Positions 1 to 5,840 of a DNA stretch of 5,864 nt are shown here, one piece after another; the first letter of the stretch is position 1; the number at the start of each line of letters is the position of its first letter. Both the position numbers and the translations under genes were made by a program. The stretch is taken from the NCBI GenBank assembly GCA_020435865.1, contig JAGQYZ010000061.1, positions 1 through 5,864 on the forward strand, written 5' to 3'. The notes below the pieces were generated by a model that saw only the letters and a program-made list of their open reading frames with translations, was not told where the DNA came from and did not search any database. This DNA is from Aequorivita sp. Lineage in GTDB: Bacteria > Bacteroidota > Bacteroidia > Flavobacteriales > Flavobacteriaceae.

Positions 1-529
1 CAACTTTTAAGAAAGCCGATGTAAAGCTAACGTGAGTTGCACCACTCGGATAAGAAATATCGTTAGTAGGCGTTAAATTTGGGATTGAAATTTCACCAGT
101 CAAACTATCTACAGTAAATGGAGCGAATAAAACAGCACTTAAAATAGCTCTATTATTGAAATCAAAGCCTTTTAAAGCAGCTTTACCCTCTGTGGTTGCT
201 AATCCTGTAGCTACATTTCTTTCGCCTCTTATAGAGGTTGTATCAAAGTTCTTAATTTGCGTCATTACTTGCGTCACACGACTTGAAACTCGATTATCTT
301 TTGCTCTAATCATTAAGTTTCTTGCAGAAGTTCTTAACAACTTACCAGAAGATGCAGAACTACCAAATTCAGAACCATTTTCACGAGTACGCTCAAACGC
401 AGGATCGTTTTGAATACGCTCTTTTGAAACACCGCTTTTAGTCTTTACTAAATAGCCTTCTTTACCCTTGTAAAACGTCAAATTATCTAACGTTCCTTCG
501 AGTTTAATAATACCTTTTAACTTTGCCAT
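1..529 (-). CDS. Partial hypothetical protein (N-terminal 176 residues), unrecognised Bacteroidota family
   Basis: An open frame on the minus strand begins with ATG at 529-527 and stays open to the left edge, so the C-terminus is missing. The protein starts MAKLKGIIKLEGTLDNLTFY. Residues 1-32 look like short beta strands joined by glycine turns (GIIKLEG, LTFYKGKEGYLV). Residues 40-56 (Q-NDPAFERTRENGSEFG) look like a conserved core, and residues 60-93 are basic and probably helical. Residues 136-176 are strand-rich with many Thr, Ser and Pro. There is no signal peptide, transmembrane segment or catalytic motif. I recall proteins with this N-terminus as unannotated in several flavobacteria, but I cannot name a family or function. 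The start is supported by an exact Bacteroidota -7 element 29 bases upstream. It is divergent from the 62-residue gene at 739. The plus-strand reading of the same bases gives a low-complexity peptide that is best ignored. The existence of this gene is fairly secure; its role is unknown. Confidence 0.8.
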   Translation of the reverse strand, partial: MAKLKGIIKLEGTLDNLTFYKGKEGYLVKTKSGVSKERIQNDPAFERTRENGSEFGSSASSGKLLRTSARNLMIRAKDNRVSSRVTQVMTQIKNFDTTSIRGERNVATGLATTEGKAALKGFDFNNRAILSAVLFAPFTVDSLTGEISIPNLTPTNDISYPSGATHVSFTSAFLKV

Positions 530-557
530 AACAATACGTTTTTTAATGATGAATAAT

Positions 558-565
558 CAAATATA
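558..565 (-). promoter_or_regulatory. Bacteroidota -7 promoter element for the leftward gene
   Basis: Read on the minus strand, 565-558 is TATATTTG, an exact match to the Bacteroidota -7 consensus TAnnTTTG. It lies 28 bases ahead of the ATG at 529, implying a short leader. The nearest TTG on the minus strand (583-581) is only 15 bases away, shorter than the usual 17-23, so the -33 half is weak. The element abuts an inverted repeat at 567-596 that would cover the -33 region. Confidence 0.45.
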
Positions 566-566
566 C

Positions 567-596
567 GTGCTATAAAGCATCAATATTTATAAGCAC
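567..596. repeat. Imperfect inverted repeat in the divergent intergenic region (possible operator)
   Basis: GTGCTATAAA (567-576) is matched by TTTATAAGCAC (586-596) across a 9-base spacer. The arms are complementary apart from one extra A in the right arm. The repeat covers the -33 side of the putative leftward promoter, a place where a repressor or activator could act. There is no T-run on either side, so it does not look like a terminator. Binding by the neighbouring 62-residue protein would be a guess. Confidence 0.4.
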
Positions 597-682
597 TTCC
601 GTACTGTTTACAACTTGCCAAAACTTCCGAAATAGATAGTTTTTTCACTGCGATAATTGTCGTATATTGTATATGAGAGCTT

Positions 683-715
683 TACAGCTACGGTATAGCT
701 AAAGTATAGTTAGAG
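683..715. repeat. Tandem 11-bp repeat (three units) upstream of the 62-residue gene
   Basis: Three consecutive 11-bp units are TACAGCTACGG (683-693), TATAGCTAAAG (694-704) and TATAGTTAGAG (705-715). They share TAyAGyTAnnG, and the next bases start TAT again before the pattern decays. An 11-bp period is close to one helical turn, so each copy would face the same side of the DNA. The array ends 23 bases before the ATG at 739, where it could serve as an array of protein binding sites controlling that gene. Confidence 0.5.
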
Positions 716-738
716 TATTAATTTTAAATTTTGAGCCA

Positions 739-927
739 ATGAGCAGAATCTGTATTTACCCTAAAGACGTGCAAGTAGTAACAGGTAAAAGTGAGCGTTA
801 TGGTAGAACTATAATCAGCAAGATTAAAGAACACCTAAACAAAGAGTCACACCAATTAGTTACTATCGATGAATTTTGCGACTTTATGGGCTTTGAAATC
901 AGTAAAGTACGAGGATTAATCAAGTAA
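739..927 (+). CDS. Small basic protein, 62 residues, possible DNA-binding regulator
   Basis: The complete frame runs ATG 739 to TAA 927. The product begins MSRICIYPKDVQVVTGKSER. I recognise this type of short protein (IYPKDVQ-x-VTGKSERY followed by a basic helix) only as unannotated in flavobacteria. Residues 8-33 read as two short helices around the TGKS turn, with Lys/Arg-rich YGRTIISKIKEHL. Residues 41-61 (VTIDEFCDFMGFEISKVRGLI) resemble the TxxEFxxxMG-xxxxxVRxLI pattern seen in small helix-turn-helix regulators and excisionase-like proteins. TGKS is not a P-loop here because the surrounding fold and length do not fit. The gene is divergent from the partial gene at 529 and preceded by the 11-bp repeat array. 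No good TAnnTTTG is visible upstream; TATATTG at 663-669 is one base short. The open frame looks real; DNA binding is an inference from residue pattern only. Confidence 0.7.
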   Translation: MSRICIYPKDVQVVTGKSERYGRTIISKIKEHLNKESHQLVTIDEFCDFMGFEISKVRGLIK

Positions 928-933
928 ATTTCG

Positions 934-941
934 TATCTTTA
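934..941 (+). promoter_or_regulatory. Possible -7 element for the structured RNA at 948-1083
   Basis: TATCTTTA matches TAnnTTTG at seven of eight conserved or free positions, and it begins seven bases after the stop codon at 927. If used, transcription would start around 948. No TTG is found 17-23 bases upstream, so this is weak. Confidence 0.2.
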
Positions 942-955
942 ACACAAGGTTTTAA

Positions 956-976
956 AGGTGACCTATTAGGTGACCT
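956..976. repeat. Two copies of the palindrome AGGTGACCT, 12 bp apart
   Basis: AGGTGACCT occurs at 956-964 and again at 968-976, separated by ATT. Each copy is an AGGT/ACCT palindrome around a central G. In RNA the two copies could also fold onto each other, with four pairs on either side of a G-G mismatch and a three-base loop. Dimeric protein sites on DNA or an RNA stem are both possible. Confidence 0.55.
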
Positions 977-1019
977 CATAATGGTACAGGACTGAAACAG
1001 TAATAAATAAAGGCACTAC

Positions 1020-1043
1020 GAAAGAGGTTCACTTACCTCTTTC
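1020..1043 (+). other. Perfect 9-bp hairpin upstream of the terminator
   Basis: GAAAGAGGT (1020-1028) and ACCTCTTTC (1035-1043) are exact reverse complements around the loop TCACTT. No T-run follows, so it is not itself a terminator. It sits seven bases before the terminator stem. With the following TCCGC it superficially resembles a tRNA T-arm and acceptor end. Confidence 0.6.
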
Positions 1044-1049
1044 TCCGCT

Positions 1050-1083
1050 AAAACCTGTAAACTGTTTGTTTACAGGTTTTTTT
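1050..1083 (+). terminator. Strong rho-independent terminator
   Basis: AAAACCTGTAAAC (1050-1062) pairs perfectly with GTTTACAGGTTTT (1068-1080) around the five-base loop TGTTT, giving a 13-bp stem. An uninterrupted run of seven T occupies 1077-1083, partly within the stem. It ends transcription that passes through the 62-residue gene and/or the structured RNA. The A-run on the left could give weaker activity on the other strand. Confidence 0.9.
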
Positions 1084-1258
1084 GCTTTTATGTAAATGTG
1101 CTGCTATTAAAGTAATTTTCATCATCTATTATTCGCTTAGGTAGTTTCTGAAATATTTCATCATAAAATTCATCTTTCGCTTTTAGGACTCATCATATTT
1201 AAATATATTTCTAATTCAAATCAGCTATTATAGAAATATCCAGCAAAACCTTCAAAAA
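1084..1258 (+). other. AT-rich upstream region of acs with degenerate direct repeat
   Basis: Together with 928-1083 this makes a 331-bp stretch with no protein gene. It contains an imperfect direct repeat: TTTCATCAT followed by TTCGCTTAGG at 1117-1141, and TTTCATCAT followed by TTCGCTTTTAGG at 1156-1187. Perfect AT-rich palindromes lie at 1149-1160 (TGAAATATTTCA) and 1195-1206 (ATATTTAAATAT). I find no TAnnTTTG match on the plus strand here, so the acs promoter is not identified. The palindromes could be regulator sites, but in such AT-rich DNA they may be chance. Confidence 0.4.
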
Positions 1259-3166
1259 ATGAGCAATTACCACATTAAAAATTTAGAAGAATATTTTCAG
1301 GTTTACAGAAAATCAGTTAGAGATCCGGAAAATTTCTGGGAAGAAATTGCAGAAGAAAACTTTATGTGGCGCAAACGCTGGGACAAAGTCTTGGAATATG
1401 ACCTCTCAAAACCGGAGGTTTCTTGGTATAAAGGTGCAAAATTAAACATCACCGAAAACTGTATAGACCGTCATTTATATACGCGTGGTGACAAAACCGC
1501 AATCATTTTTGAACCCAATAACCCTTCTGAAGAAGCAGAACATATAAGTTATAAACAACTTCACGAACGCGTCTGTAGATTTGCAAATGTGTTGCTGAAC
1601 CACGGTATAAAAAAAGGCGACAGAGTTTGTATCTACTTACCAATGATACCAGAACTTGCGGTTTCACTATTGGCTTGTGCACGCATTGGTGCTATTCATT
1701 CTGTAGTTTTTGCAGGGTTTTCTTCTACTGCACTTTCCACACGGATTAATGATTGCAATTGTAAAATGGTTATTACCAGCGATGGTTCCTATCGTGGCGG
1801 TAAAACAATAGATTTAAAAGGCATTGTGGACGAAGCTTTGGAATCTTGTCCAGATGTGAAAACTGTTTTAGTGGCAAAACGCATCCACAGCAAGATAAAA
1901 ATGGAACCAAACCGCGACAAATGGCTTCAACCATTATTAGATGAAGCCTACCACGATTTTGATCCAGTAGTTATGGACGCCGAAGATCCATTGTTTATTT
2001 TATACACTTCTGGCAGTACCGGAAAACCTAAAGGAATGGTACACACTACGGCGGGTTATATGGTCTATACGGCCTATACCTTTAAAAATGTATTTCAGTA
2101 CCGCGAAAGCGATATTTATTGGTGTACGGCAGATATTGGCTGGATTACTGGACACAGTTATATTGTCTATGGGCCTTTGGCTAACGGCGCCACAACACTT
2201 ATGTTTGAGGGTGTTCCCTCCTATCCAGATTTTGGACGTTTTTGGCAGGTGGTGGAAAAACATAAAGTAACCCAGTTTTATACCGCACCCACTGCTATTC
2301 GTGCTTTGGCGAAGGAACGTCTGGATTTTTCTGAGAACTATGATCTTTCTTCACTTAAAATTTTGGGCAGTGTGGGCGAGCCTATCAATGAGGAAGCCTG
2401 GCACTGGTACAACGACAATATTGGGAAGAAAAACTGCCCAATTGTTGATACCTGGTGGCAAACCGAAACCGGAGGAATAATGATCTCTCCAATTCCTTTC
2501 TCCACACCTACTATTCCAACCTATGCCACCTTACCACTGCCTGGTGTACAACCAGTATTAATGGATGAAAATGGTGATGAACTTAAAGGAAATTTAGTGA
2601 GTGGTCGTCTGTGTATTAAATTTCCGTGGCCAGGAATGGCACGCACTATTTGGGATAACCAAGAACGTTACCGTGAAACGTATTTTTCTACTTTTCAAAA
2701 TAAATATTTTACTGGCGATGGTGCCCTGCGAGATAGCACTGGTTATTATCGAATTACAGGAAGGGTTGATGATGTAATTATTGTTTCCGGTCACAATTTA
2801 GGCACTGCACCTATTGAAGATGCCATCAACGAACATCCAGCAGTGGCAGAAAGTGCCATTGTGGGCTTTCCACACGATGTGAAAGGGAATGCACTCTACG
2901 GTTTTGTTATTTTAAAGGAAATAGGTGAAAGCCGTCTGCACGATAACCTGCGTAAGGAAATAAACCAAATTATCACCGAACATATAGGCCCTATTGCCAA
3001 ATTGGATAAAATTCAGTTTGTGACAGGGCTGCCAAAAACCCGAAGCGGAAAAATTATGCGCCGTATTCTTAGAAAAATTGCAGAGAAAGAAACCAGTAAT
3101 TTGGGAGACATCTCTACATTGCTCAATCCAGAATGTGTTCAGGAGATTATGGACGGAGCGGTTTGA
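1259..3166 (+). CDS. acs: Acetate-CoA ligase, AMP-forming (acetyl-CoA synthetase)
   Basis: This 635-residue cytoplasmic enzyme converts acetate, ATP and CoA to acetyl-CoA, AMP and PPi by way of acetyl-AMP. Its length is close to the roughly 650 usual for the family. The N-terminal acetyl-CoA synthetase leader (EEYFQVYRKSVRDPENFWEEIA) occupies about residues 9-32. The adenylation domain follows, with the phosphate loop YTSGSTGKPKG (249-259), GWITGHSY (294-301), GEPI (373-376) and DTWWQTETGG (397-406). Trp400 matches the tryptophan that closes the acetate pocket and disfavours longer acyl chains. TGDG (485-488) and the hinge GRVDD (501-505) lead into the mobile C-terminal domain, which ends in PKTRSGKIMRRILRK. 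Lys598 there is the catalytic lysine that is acetylated in relatives. Oddities: Asn513, Thr573 and Lys182 stand where enterobacterial Acs has Arg. The ATG at 1259 follows an A-rich leader and gives the expected N-terminus. acs and purB are separated by 162 bp with a promoter for purB, so they are probably not one operon. Confidence 0.95.
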   Translation: MSNYHIKNLEEYFQVYRKSVRDPENFWEEIAEENFMWRKRWDKVLEYDLSKPEVSWYKGAKLNITENCIDRHLYTRGDKTAIIFEPNNPSEEAEHISYKQLHERVCRFANVLLNHGIKKGDRVCIYLPMIPELAVSLLACARIGAIHSVVFAGFSSTALSTRINDCNCKMVITSDGSYRGGKTIDLKGIVDEALESCPDVKTVLVAKRIHSKIKMEPNRDKWLQPLLDEAYHDFDPVVMDAEDPLFILYTSGSTGKPKGMVHTTAGYMVYTAYTFKNVFQYRESDIYWCTADIGWITGHSYIVYGPLANGATTLMFEGVPSYPDFGRFWQVVEKHKVTQFYTAPTAIRALAKERLDFSENYDLSSLKILGSVGEPINEEAWHWYNDNIGKKNCPIVDTWWQTETGGIMISPIPFSTPTIPTYATLPLPGVQPVLMDENGDELKGNLVSGRLCIKFPWPGMARTIWDNQERYRETYFSTFQNKYFTGDGALRDSTGYYRITGRVDDVIIVSGHNLGTAPIEDAINEHPAVAESAIVGFPHDVKGNALYGFVILKEIGESRLHDNLRKEINQIITEHIGPIAKLDKIQFVTGLPKTRSGKIMRRILRKIAEKETSNLGDISTLLNPECVQEIMDGAV

Positions 3167-3301
3167 TATGAAAACTTTAAGAACACCATTGCCTTTTGAG
3201 TAGTAGGTCTTTTATAAGTTTATCAAAGAAATCAAATAATAATAACGCATTTTAAAAAGGCATATATTTAAACCCTTTCCTAATAACTCGTCAGTGTTTC
3301 G

Positions 3302-3309
3302 TATCTTTG
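3302..3309 (+). promoter_or_regulatory. Bacteroidota -7 element of the purB promoter
   Basis: TATCTTTG is an exact TAnnTTTG match, 19 bases ahead of the purB ATG at 3329, so the leader would be only about a dozen bases. No clear TTG lies at the -33 distance; TTTC at 3276-3279 with 22-base spacing is the nearest. It indicates purB is transcribed separately from acs. The rest of the 3167-3301 gap shows nothing definite, and no T-tailed hairpin follows acs. Confidence 0.65.
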
Positions 3310-3328
3310 CGCTTTTAAATTTGGAACC

Positions 3329-4672
3329 ATGTACACCAACGCTTTACAAGCCATTTCACCCATTGACGGCAGGTACGCCTCAAAAACTGCAAGCCTCATA
3401 CCTTTTTTTTCTGAAGAAGCGCTCATCCGTTACCGCGTTCAGGTAGAAATTGAATACTTTATAGCATTGGTGGAACTTGATCTCCCTCAGTTAGCTGAAT
3501 TTGACAGGGGTTTCTTTTCTAATCTGCGCGACCTTTATCTTGAATTTTCTGTTCAAGATGCCATAAAAATAAAAGAGACCGAAAAGGTTACAAACCACGA
3601 CGTAAAGGCGGTTGAATATTTTATTAAAGAAAAATTTGATGCTTTAAAACTACAGCACTACAAGGAATTCATCCATTTCGGATTGACTTCACAAGACATA
3701 AATAATACTGCGATTCCACTTTCGCTAAAAGATGCCATTAATAATGTGTATGTGCCACTTTTAATGGAGTTGAAAAATAAACTAAAAGTTCTTTCTGAAG
3801 ATTGGGCAGAAGTTTCTATGCTAGCCAGAACTCATGGTCAGCCTGCCTCTCCTACTCGTTTAGGGAAAGAAATTGAAGTATTTGTAGTTCGTATTGAAGA
3901 ACAGTTTGATTTAATGAACGATATAAAAAGTGCAGCAAAATTTGGTGGCGCAACCGGAAACTTCAACGCTCATAAAGTAGCTTATCCAAACATTGATTGG
4001 CGCGCCTTCGGGAAAAAATTTGTGCAGGATACTCTCGGGTTACACCACTCCTTCCCTACCACACAAATTGAGCACTATGATCATTTGGCCGCTCTTTTTG
4101 ATTGTTTAAAACGAATCAATAACATTTTGATTGATTTGGACAGGGATATTTGGACCTACGTTTCCATGGATTATTTCAAGCAAAAAATAAAAGAAGGTGA
4201 AGTTGGCTCCAGTGCCATGCCGCATAAAGTAAACCCCATAGACTTTGAAAACAGTGAAGGCAACTTGGGAATTGCAAATGCACTTTTTGAGCATCTCTCG
4301 GGAAAACTTCCTATAAGTAGATTGCAACGCGATCTTACCGATAGTACTGTTTTACGAAACATTGGTGTTCCGATTGGGCATACCCTTATTGCCTTTCATT
4401 CAACTTTAAAAGGTCTGAACAAATTGTTATTGAACGAATCAAAATTTGCTGAAGATCTTGAAAACAATTGGGCCGTAGTTGCTGAAGCCATCCAAACCAT
4501 CCTTCGTCGTGAGGGCTATCCAAATCCCTATGAAGCATTGAAAGGATTGACACGTACCAACGAAAGGATTAACCAAACTTCAATTGCAAACTTTATTGAA
4601 ACCTTGGAAGTTCCTGAAAGTGTAAAACAGGAAATGCGAAACATCACACCAGGAAACTACACCGGGATTTAG
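3329..4672 (+). CDS. purB: Adenylosuccinate lyase
   Basis: This 447-residue cytoplasmic enzyme is used twice in purine synthesis: it splits SAICAR to AICAR and adenylosuccinate to AMP, releasing fumarate each time. It belongs to the fumarase/aspartase superfamily, which works as a tetramer with active sites built from three subunits. The N-terminus AISPIDGRY (8-16) is typical of the E. coli-type PurB of about 456 residues. TNHDVKAVEYF (88-98) carries the conserved His90. FGLTSQDINNTA (117-128) is the TSQD substrate loop. RTHGQPASPT (167-176) holds His169, the expected general acid. The superfamily signature GSSAMPHKVNPIDFENSEGN (293-312) holds Ser295, the expected catalytic base. RNIGVPIGH (343-351) completes the set, so nothing essential is missing. 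The start is supported by the match at the N-terminus and by the -7 element just upstream. A hairpin at 4689-4717 follows the TAG. Confidence 0.96.
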   Translation: MYTNALQAISPIDGRYASKTASLIPFFSEEALIRYRVQVEIEYFIALVELDLPQLAEFDRGFFSNLRDLYLEFSVQDAIKIKETEKVTNHDVKAVEYFIKEKFDALKLQHYKEFIHFGLTSQDINNTAIPLSLKDAINNVYVPLLMELKNKLKVLSEDWAEVSMLARTHGQPASPTRLGKEIEVFVVRIEEQFDLMNDIKSAAKFGGATGNFNAHKVAYPNIDWRAFGKKFVQDTLGLHHSFPTTQIEHYDHLAALFDCLKRINNILIDLDRDIWTYVSMDYFKQKIKEGEVGSSAMPHKVNPIDFENSEGNLGIANALFEHLSGKLPISRLQRDLTDSTVLRNIGVPIGHTLIAFHSTLKGLNKLLLNESKFAEDLENNWAVVAEAIQTILRREGYPNPYEALKGLTRTNERINQTSIANFIETLEVPESVKQEMRNITPGNYTGI

Positions 4673-4688
4673 TTATTTTATATAAAAA

Positions 4689-4717
4689 GGGCTTCAACCT
4701 TAATTTGGAAGAAGCCC
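4689..4717. terminator. Probable bidirectional terminator between purB and the DUF4252 pair
   Basis: GGGCTTC (4689-4695) and GAAGCCC (4711-4717) form a 7-bp GC-rich stem, with an extra CC/GG pairing (4698-4699 with 4707-4708) inside the loop. AAAAA (4684-4688) lies to the left and ATTTT (4718-4722) to the right, so a U-run would follow the stem on both strands. It lies 17 bases after the purB stop and 24 bases beyond the end of the leftward gene, as expected for a shared terminator. The T-runs are short. Confidence 0.7.
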
Positions 4718-4740
4718 ATTTTGACTATTAATCAACTAAT

Positions 4741-5283
4741 TTAATCTTTAAATATTTCTCCAAATCCTTCTAGGTTGGATACATCTAAATCACCTCGTTC
4801 GGCAGACTTCATAAGTTTCAGCATTTGATCTGGACGCATATTTTCGCCCAACAACCTGAAAACCGCAAAGCCGCGTTTGTCATCGCTAGCAAAAACAATT
4901 ACCTCATCAATGGCATCCTCTTCCCCAGTATATTTTAAGGTGGCATCCCAATCATTACTTTTTATCCGGGTCAATTCTTTGTAACGTTCTTGGTCCAAGA
5001 TAGCTTTCAATTGTTGCTTTTCCATTTCATAATCGGCTGTATCATCCTCTTTTATTGGATAAGCAACTACATTCACTTTTTTAATAGTGTTTAGTATATC
5101 TTTCTCCTCTTGGGTAAAGTGGCTGTTTCTTCCTTGAAGCAAGCTTGCTGCAACGTCCATTTTTACAAACTTATCATCGTCCTGCTTTTCAACTAAATAT
5201 TTCTGTAAAGATTTATCACTACAGGAAACCAGAGCCATTGCGCCCAATATCAAGGCCATAAAATATTTTAGAAGCGTCATCAT
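4741..5283 (-). CDS. DUF4252-like lipoprotein, 180 residues
   Basis: The product has a lipoprotein signal peptide: a short start (MMTLLKYFM), a hydrophobic stretch (ALILGAMALV, 10-19) and the lipobox LVSC with Cys21 as the lipidated residue. The mature part is charged, with alternating helices and strands. Its C-terminal half (YKELTRIKSNDWDATLKYTGEEDAIDEVIVF and later FRLLGENMRPDQMLKLMKS) follows the same order of motifs as the neighbouring DUF4252 protein, so the two look like distant paralogues. Residues after Cys21 (SDKS) lack the acidic cluster linked to surface export in Bacteroidota, so the periplasmic face is the likelier location. The start overlaps the upstream stop (TAATG), and a second ATG follows at once (5280), so either Met may be used. 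No enzymatic residues are apparent; the function is unknown. I recall such genes downstream of extracytoplasmic-function sigma factors in flavobacteria, but none is visible here. Confidence 0.8.
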   Translation of the reverse strand: MMTLLKYFMALILGAMALVSCSDKSLQKYLVEKQDDDKFVKMDVAASLLQGRNSHFTQEEKDILNTIKKVNVVAYPIKEDDTADYEMEKQQLKAILDQERYKELTRIKSNDWDATLKYTGEEDAIDEVIVFASDDKRGFAVFRLLGENMRPDQMLKLMKSAERGDLDVSNLEGFGEIFKD

Positions 5284-5822
5284 TACTGCTTTTTCTTTTT
5301 GTCAATATTTTTCAGTTCTTCACTTCCAGGAACTTTTAAATCTTCAGTCAATTTTGAAATCTGTTTCAAATCGATATTGCCTGTAATACTCATAATTACT
5401 GTTGTCGGTTTTCCGTCCACCATTCCGTCAAGATGCATCAAAAGCTCACTAACAAAGTTTTCATTCTTACCTTCTTTGCTATAGAATTTAATATTTTTAT
5501 CATCTTCTTTCACGCGCATTAATTCGCCCAGATTCTTCGAGGCAGCAACATATTTTGCCACTGCGGCATCCATGTTTTTTGCCACGGCAGGGTTATCTGT
5601 TGTGAAAATTTTGATGTTGTCCAAATCGTTAACCATTTTTAGGTATGCTTGAGCATCAGGGTCGGTTGAATTAAGATCCATCTTACTCAAAAGTTTGAAC
5701 ATGTTTTTGGTAACTACAACTGAGGTTACATCTTTTTCGTTTTCAAAAGAATCGAAAGCATTCTGTGCCCAAGAAATCATAGGCGCTATTGCCAGTACTA
5801 GAATTATTGTTATTTTTTTCAT
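5283..5822 (-). CDS. DUF4252 domain protein, exported, 179 residues
   Basis: The protein starts MKKITIILVLAIAPMISWAQ. This is a classic Sec signal peptide, with cleavage expected after SWA (residue 19). The mature part follows the DUF4252 pattern: an opening segment VTSVVVTKNMFKLLSKM (32-48), a central NIKIFTTDN (69-77), MRVKEDDKNIKFYSKEG (102-118), and the ending VIMSITGNIDLKQISKLTEDL (142-162). The tail KNIDKKKKQ is strongly basic. It probably resides in the periplasm; its biochemical role is unknown. It is the upstream gene of the pair: its TAA stop (5285-5283) shares a base with the next gene's ATG, so translation is likely coupled. Only 42 bases of upstream sequence are visible, and they show no TAnnTTTG, so the promoter or an earlier operon gene lies beyond the right edge. 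The family assignment is from recollection of the motif pattern. Confidence 0.85.
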   Translation of the reverse strand: MKKITIILVLAIAPMISWAQNAFDSFENEKDVTSVVVTKNMFKLLSKMDLNSTDPDAQAYLKMVNDLDNIKIFTTDNPAVAKNMDAAVAKYVAASKNLGELMRVKEDDKNIKFYSKEGKNENFVSELLMHLDGMVDGKPTTVIMSITGNIDLKQISKLTEDLKVPGSEELKNIDKKKKQ

Positions 5823-5840
5823 CGTTTAGTATTTATTGTT

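Larger units (their letters stand above)
948..1083 (+). ncRNA. Candidate structured RNA (small RNA or 3' UTR) ending in an intrinsic terminator
   Basis: This stretch has no open frame but shows four consecutive foldable elements. They are the AGGTGACCT pair (956-976), a small ACTG-AAA-CAGT stem (991-1001), a perfect 9-bp hairpin (1020-1043) and a 13-bp terminator hairpin with a T-run (1050-1083). GTGACCTC (970-977) could also pair, with one bulged base, with GAGGTTCAC (1024-1032), which gives two mutually exclusive folds. It may be an independent RNA of about 135 nt from the weak -7 at 934-941, or the 3' UTR of the 62-residue gene. It matches no RNA family I recognise. The boundaries, especially the 5' end, are estimates. 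Confidence 0.35.

Noticed and set aside
156..413. Plus-strand open frame of 85 codons
   Set aside because: It is antisense to the better supported minus-strand gene at 529-1 and has low-complexity composition with no recognisable motif.
979..1001. Self-cleaving ribozyme (GGACTGAAAC resembles part of a hammerhead core)
   Set aside because: The CTGATGA box is absent and the three required stems cannot be drawn around it.
1020..1048. 3' end of a tRNA (T-arm plus acceptor, CTCCGC) as an integration-site remnant
   Set aside because: The hairpin loop (TCACTT) does not fit the canonical seven-base TTCRANY loop. No matching 5' acceptor, D-arm or anticodon arm lies upstream, and no second copy marks an attachment site in the window.
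2000..2794. Open frames of 60-87 codons overlapping acs on both strands
   Set aside because: They lie wholly inside a highly conserved enzyme gene and read as shadows of its codons.
3189..3262. TGCCTTTT and AAAAGGCA as a terminator for acs
   Set aside because: The arms are about 57 bases apart and no T-run follows, so a terminator hairpin is unlikely.
4106..4362. Minus-strand open frames inside purB
   Set aside because: They overlap the conserved PurB signature region and have no start context or protein features of their own.
5299..5484. Plus-strand open frame of 61 codons within the DUF4252 gene
   Set aside because: It is antisense to a gene with a clear signal peptide and family motifs.
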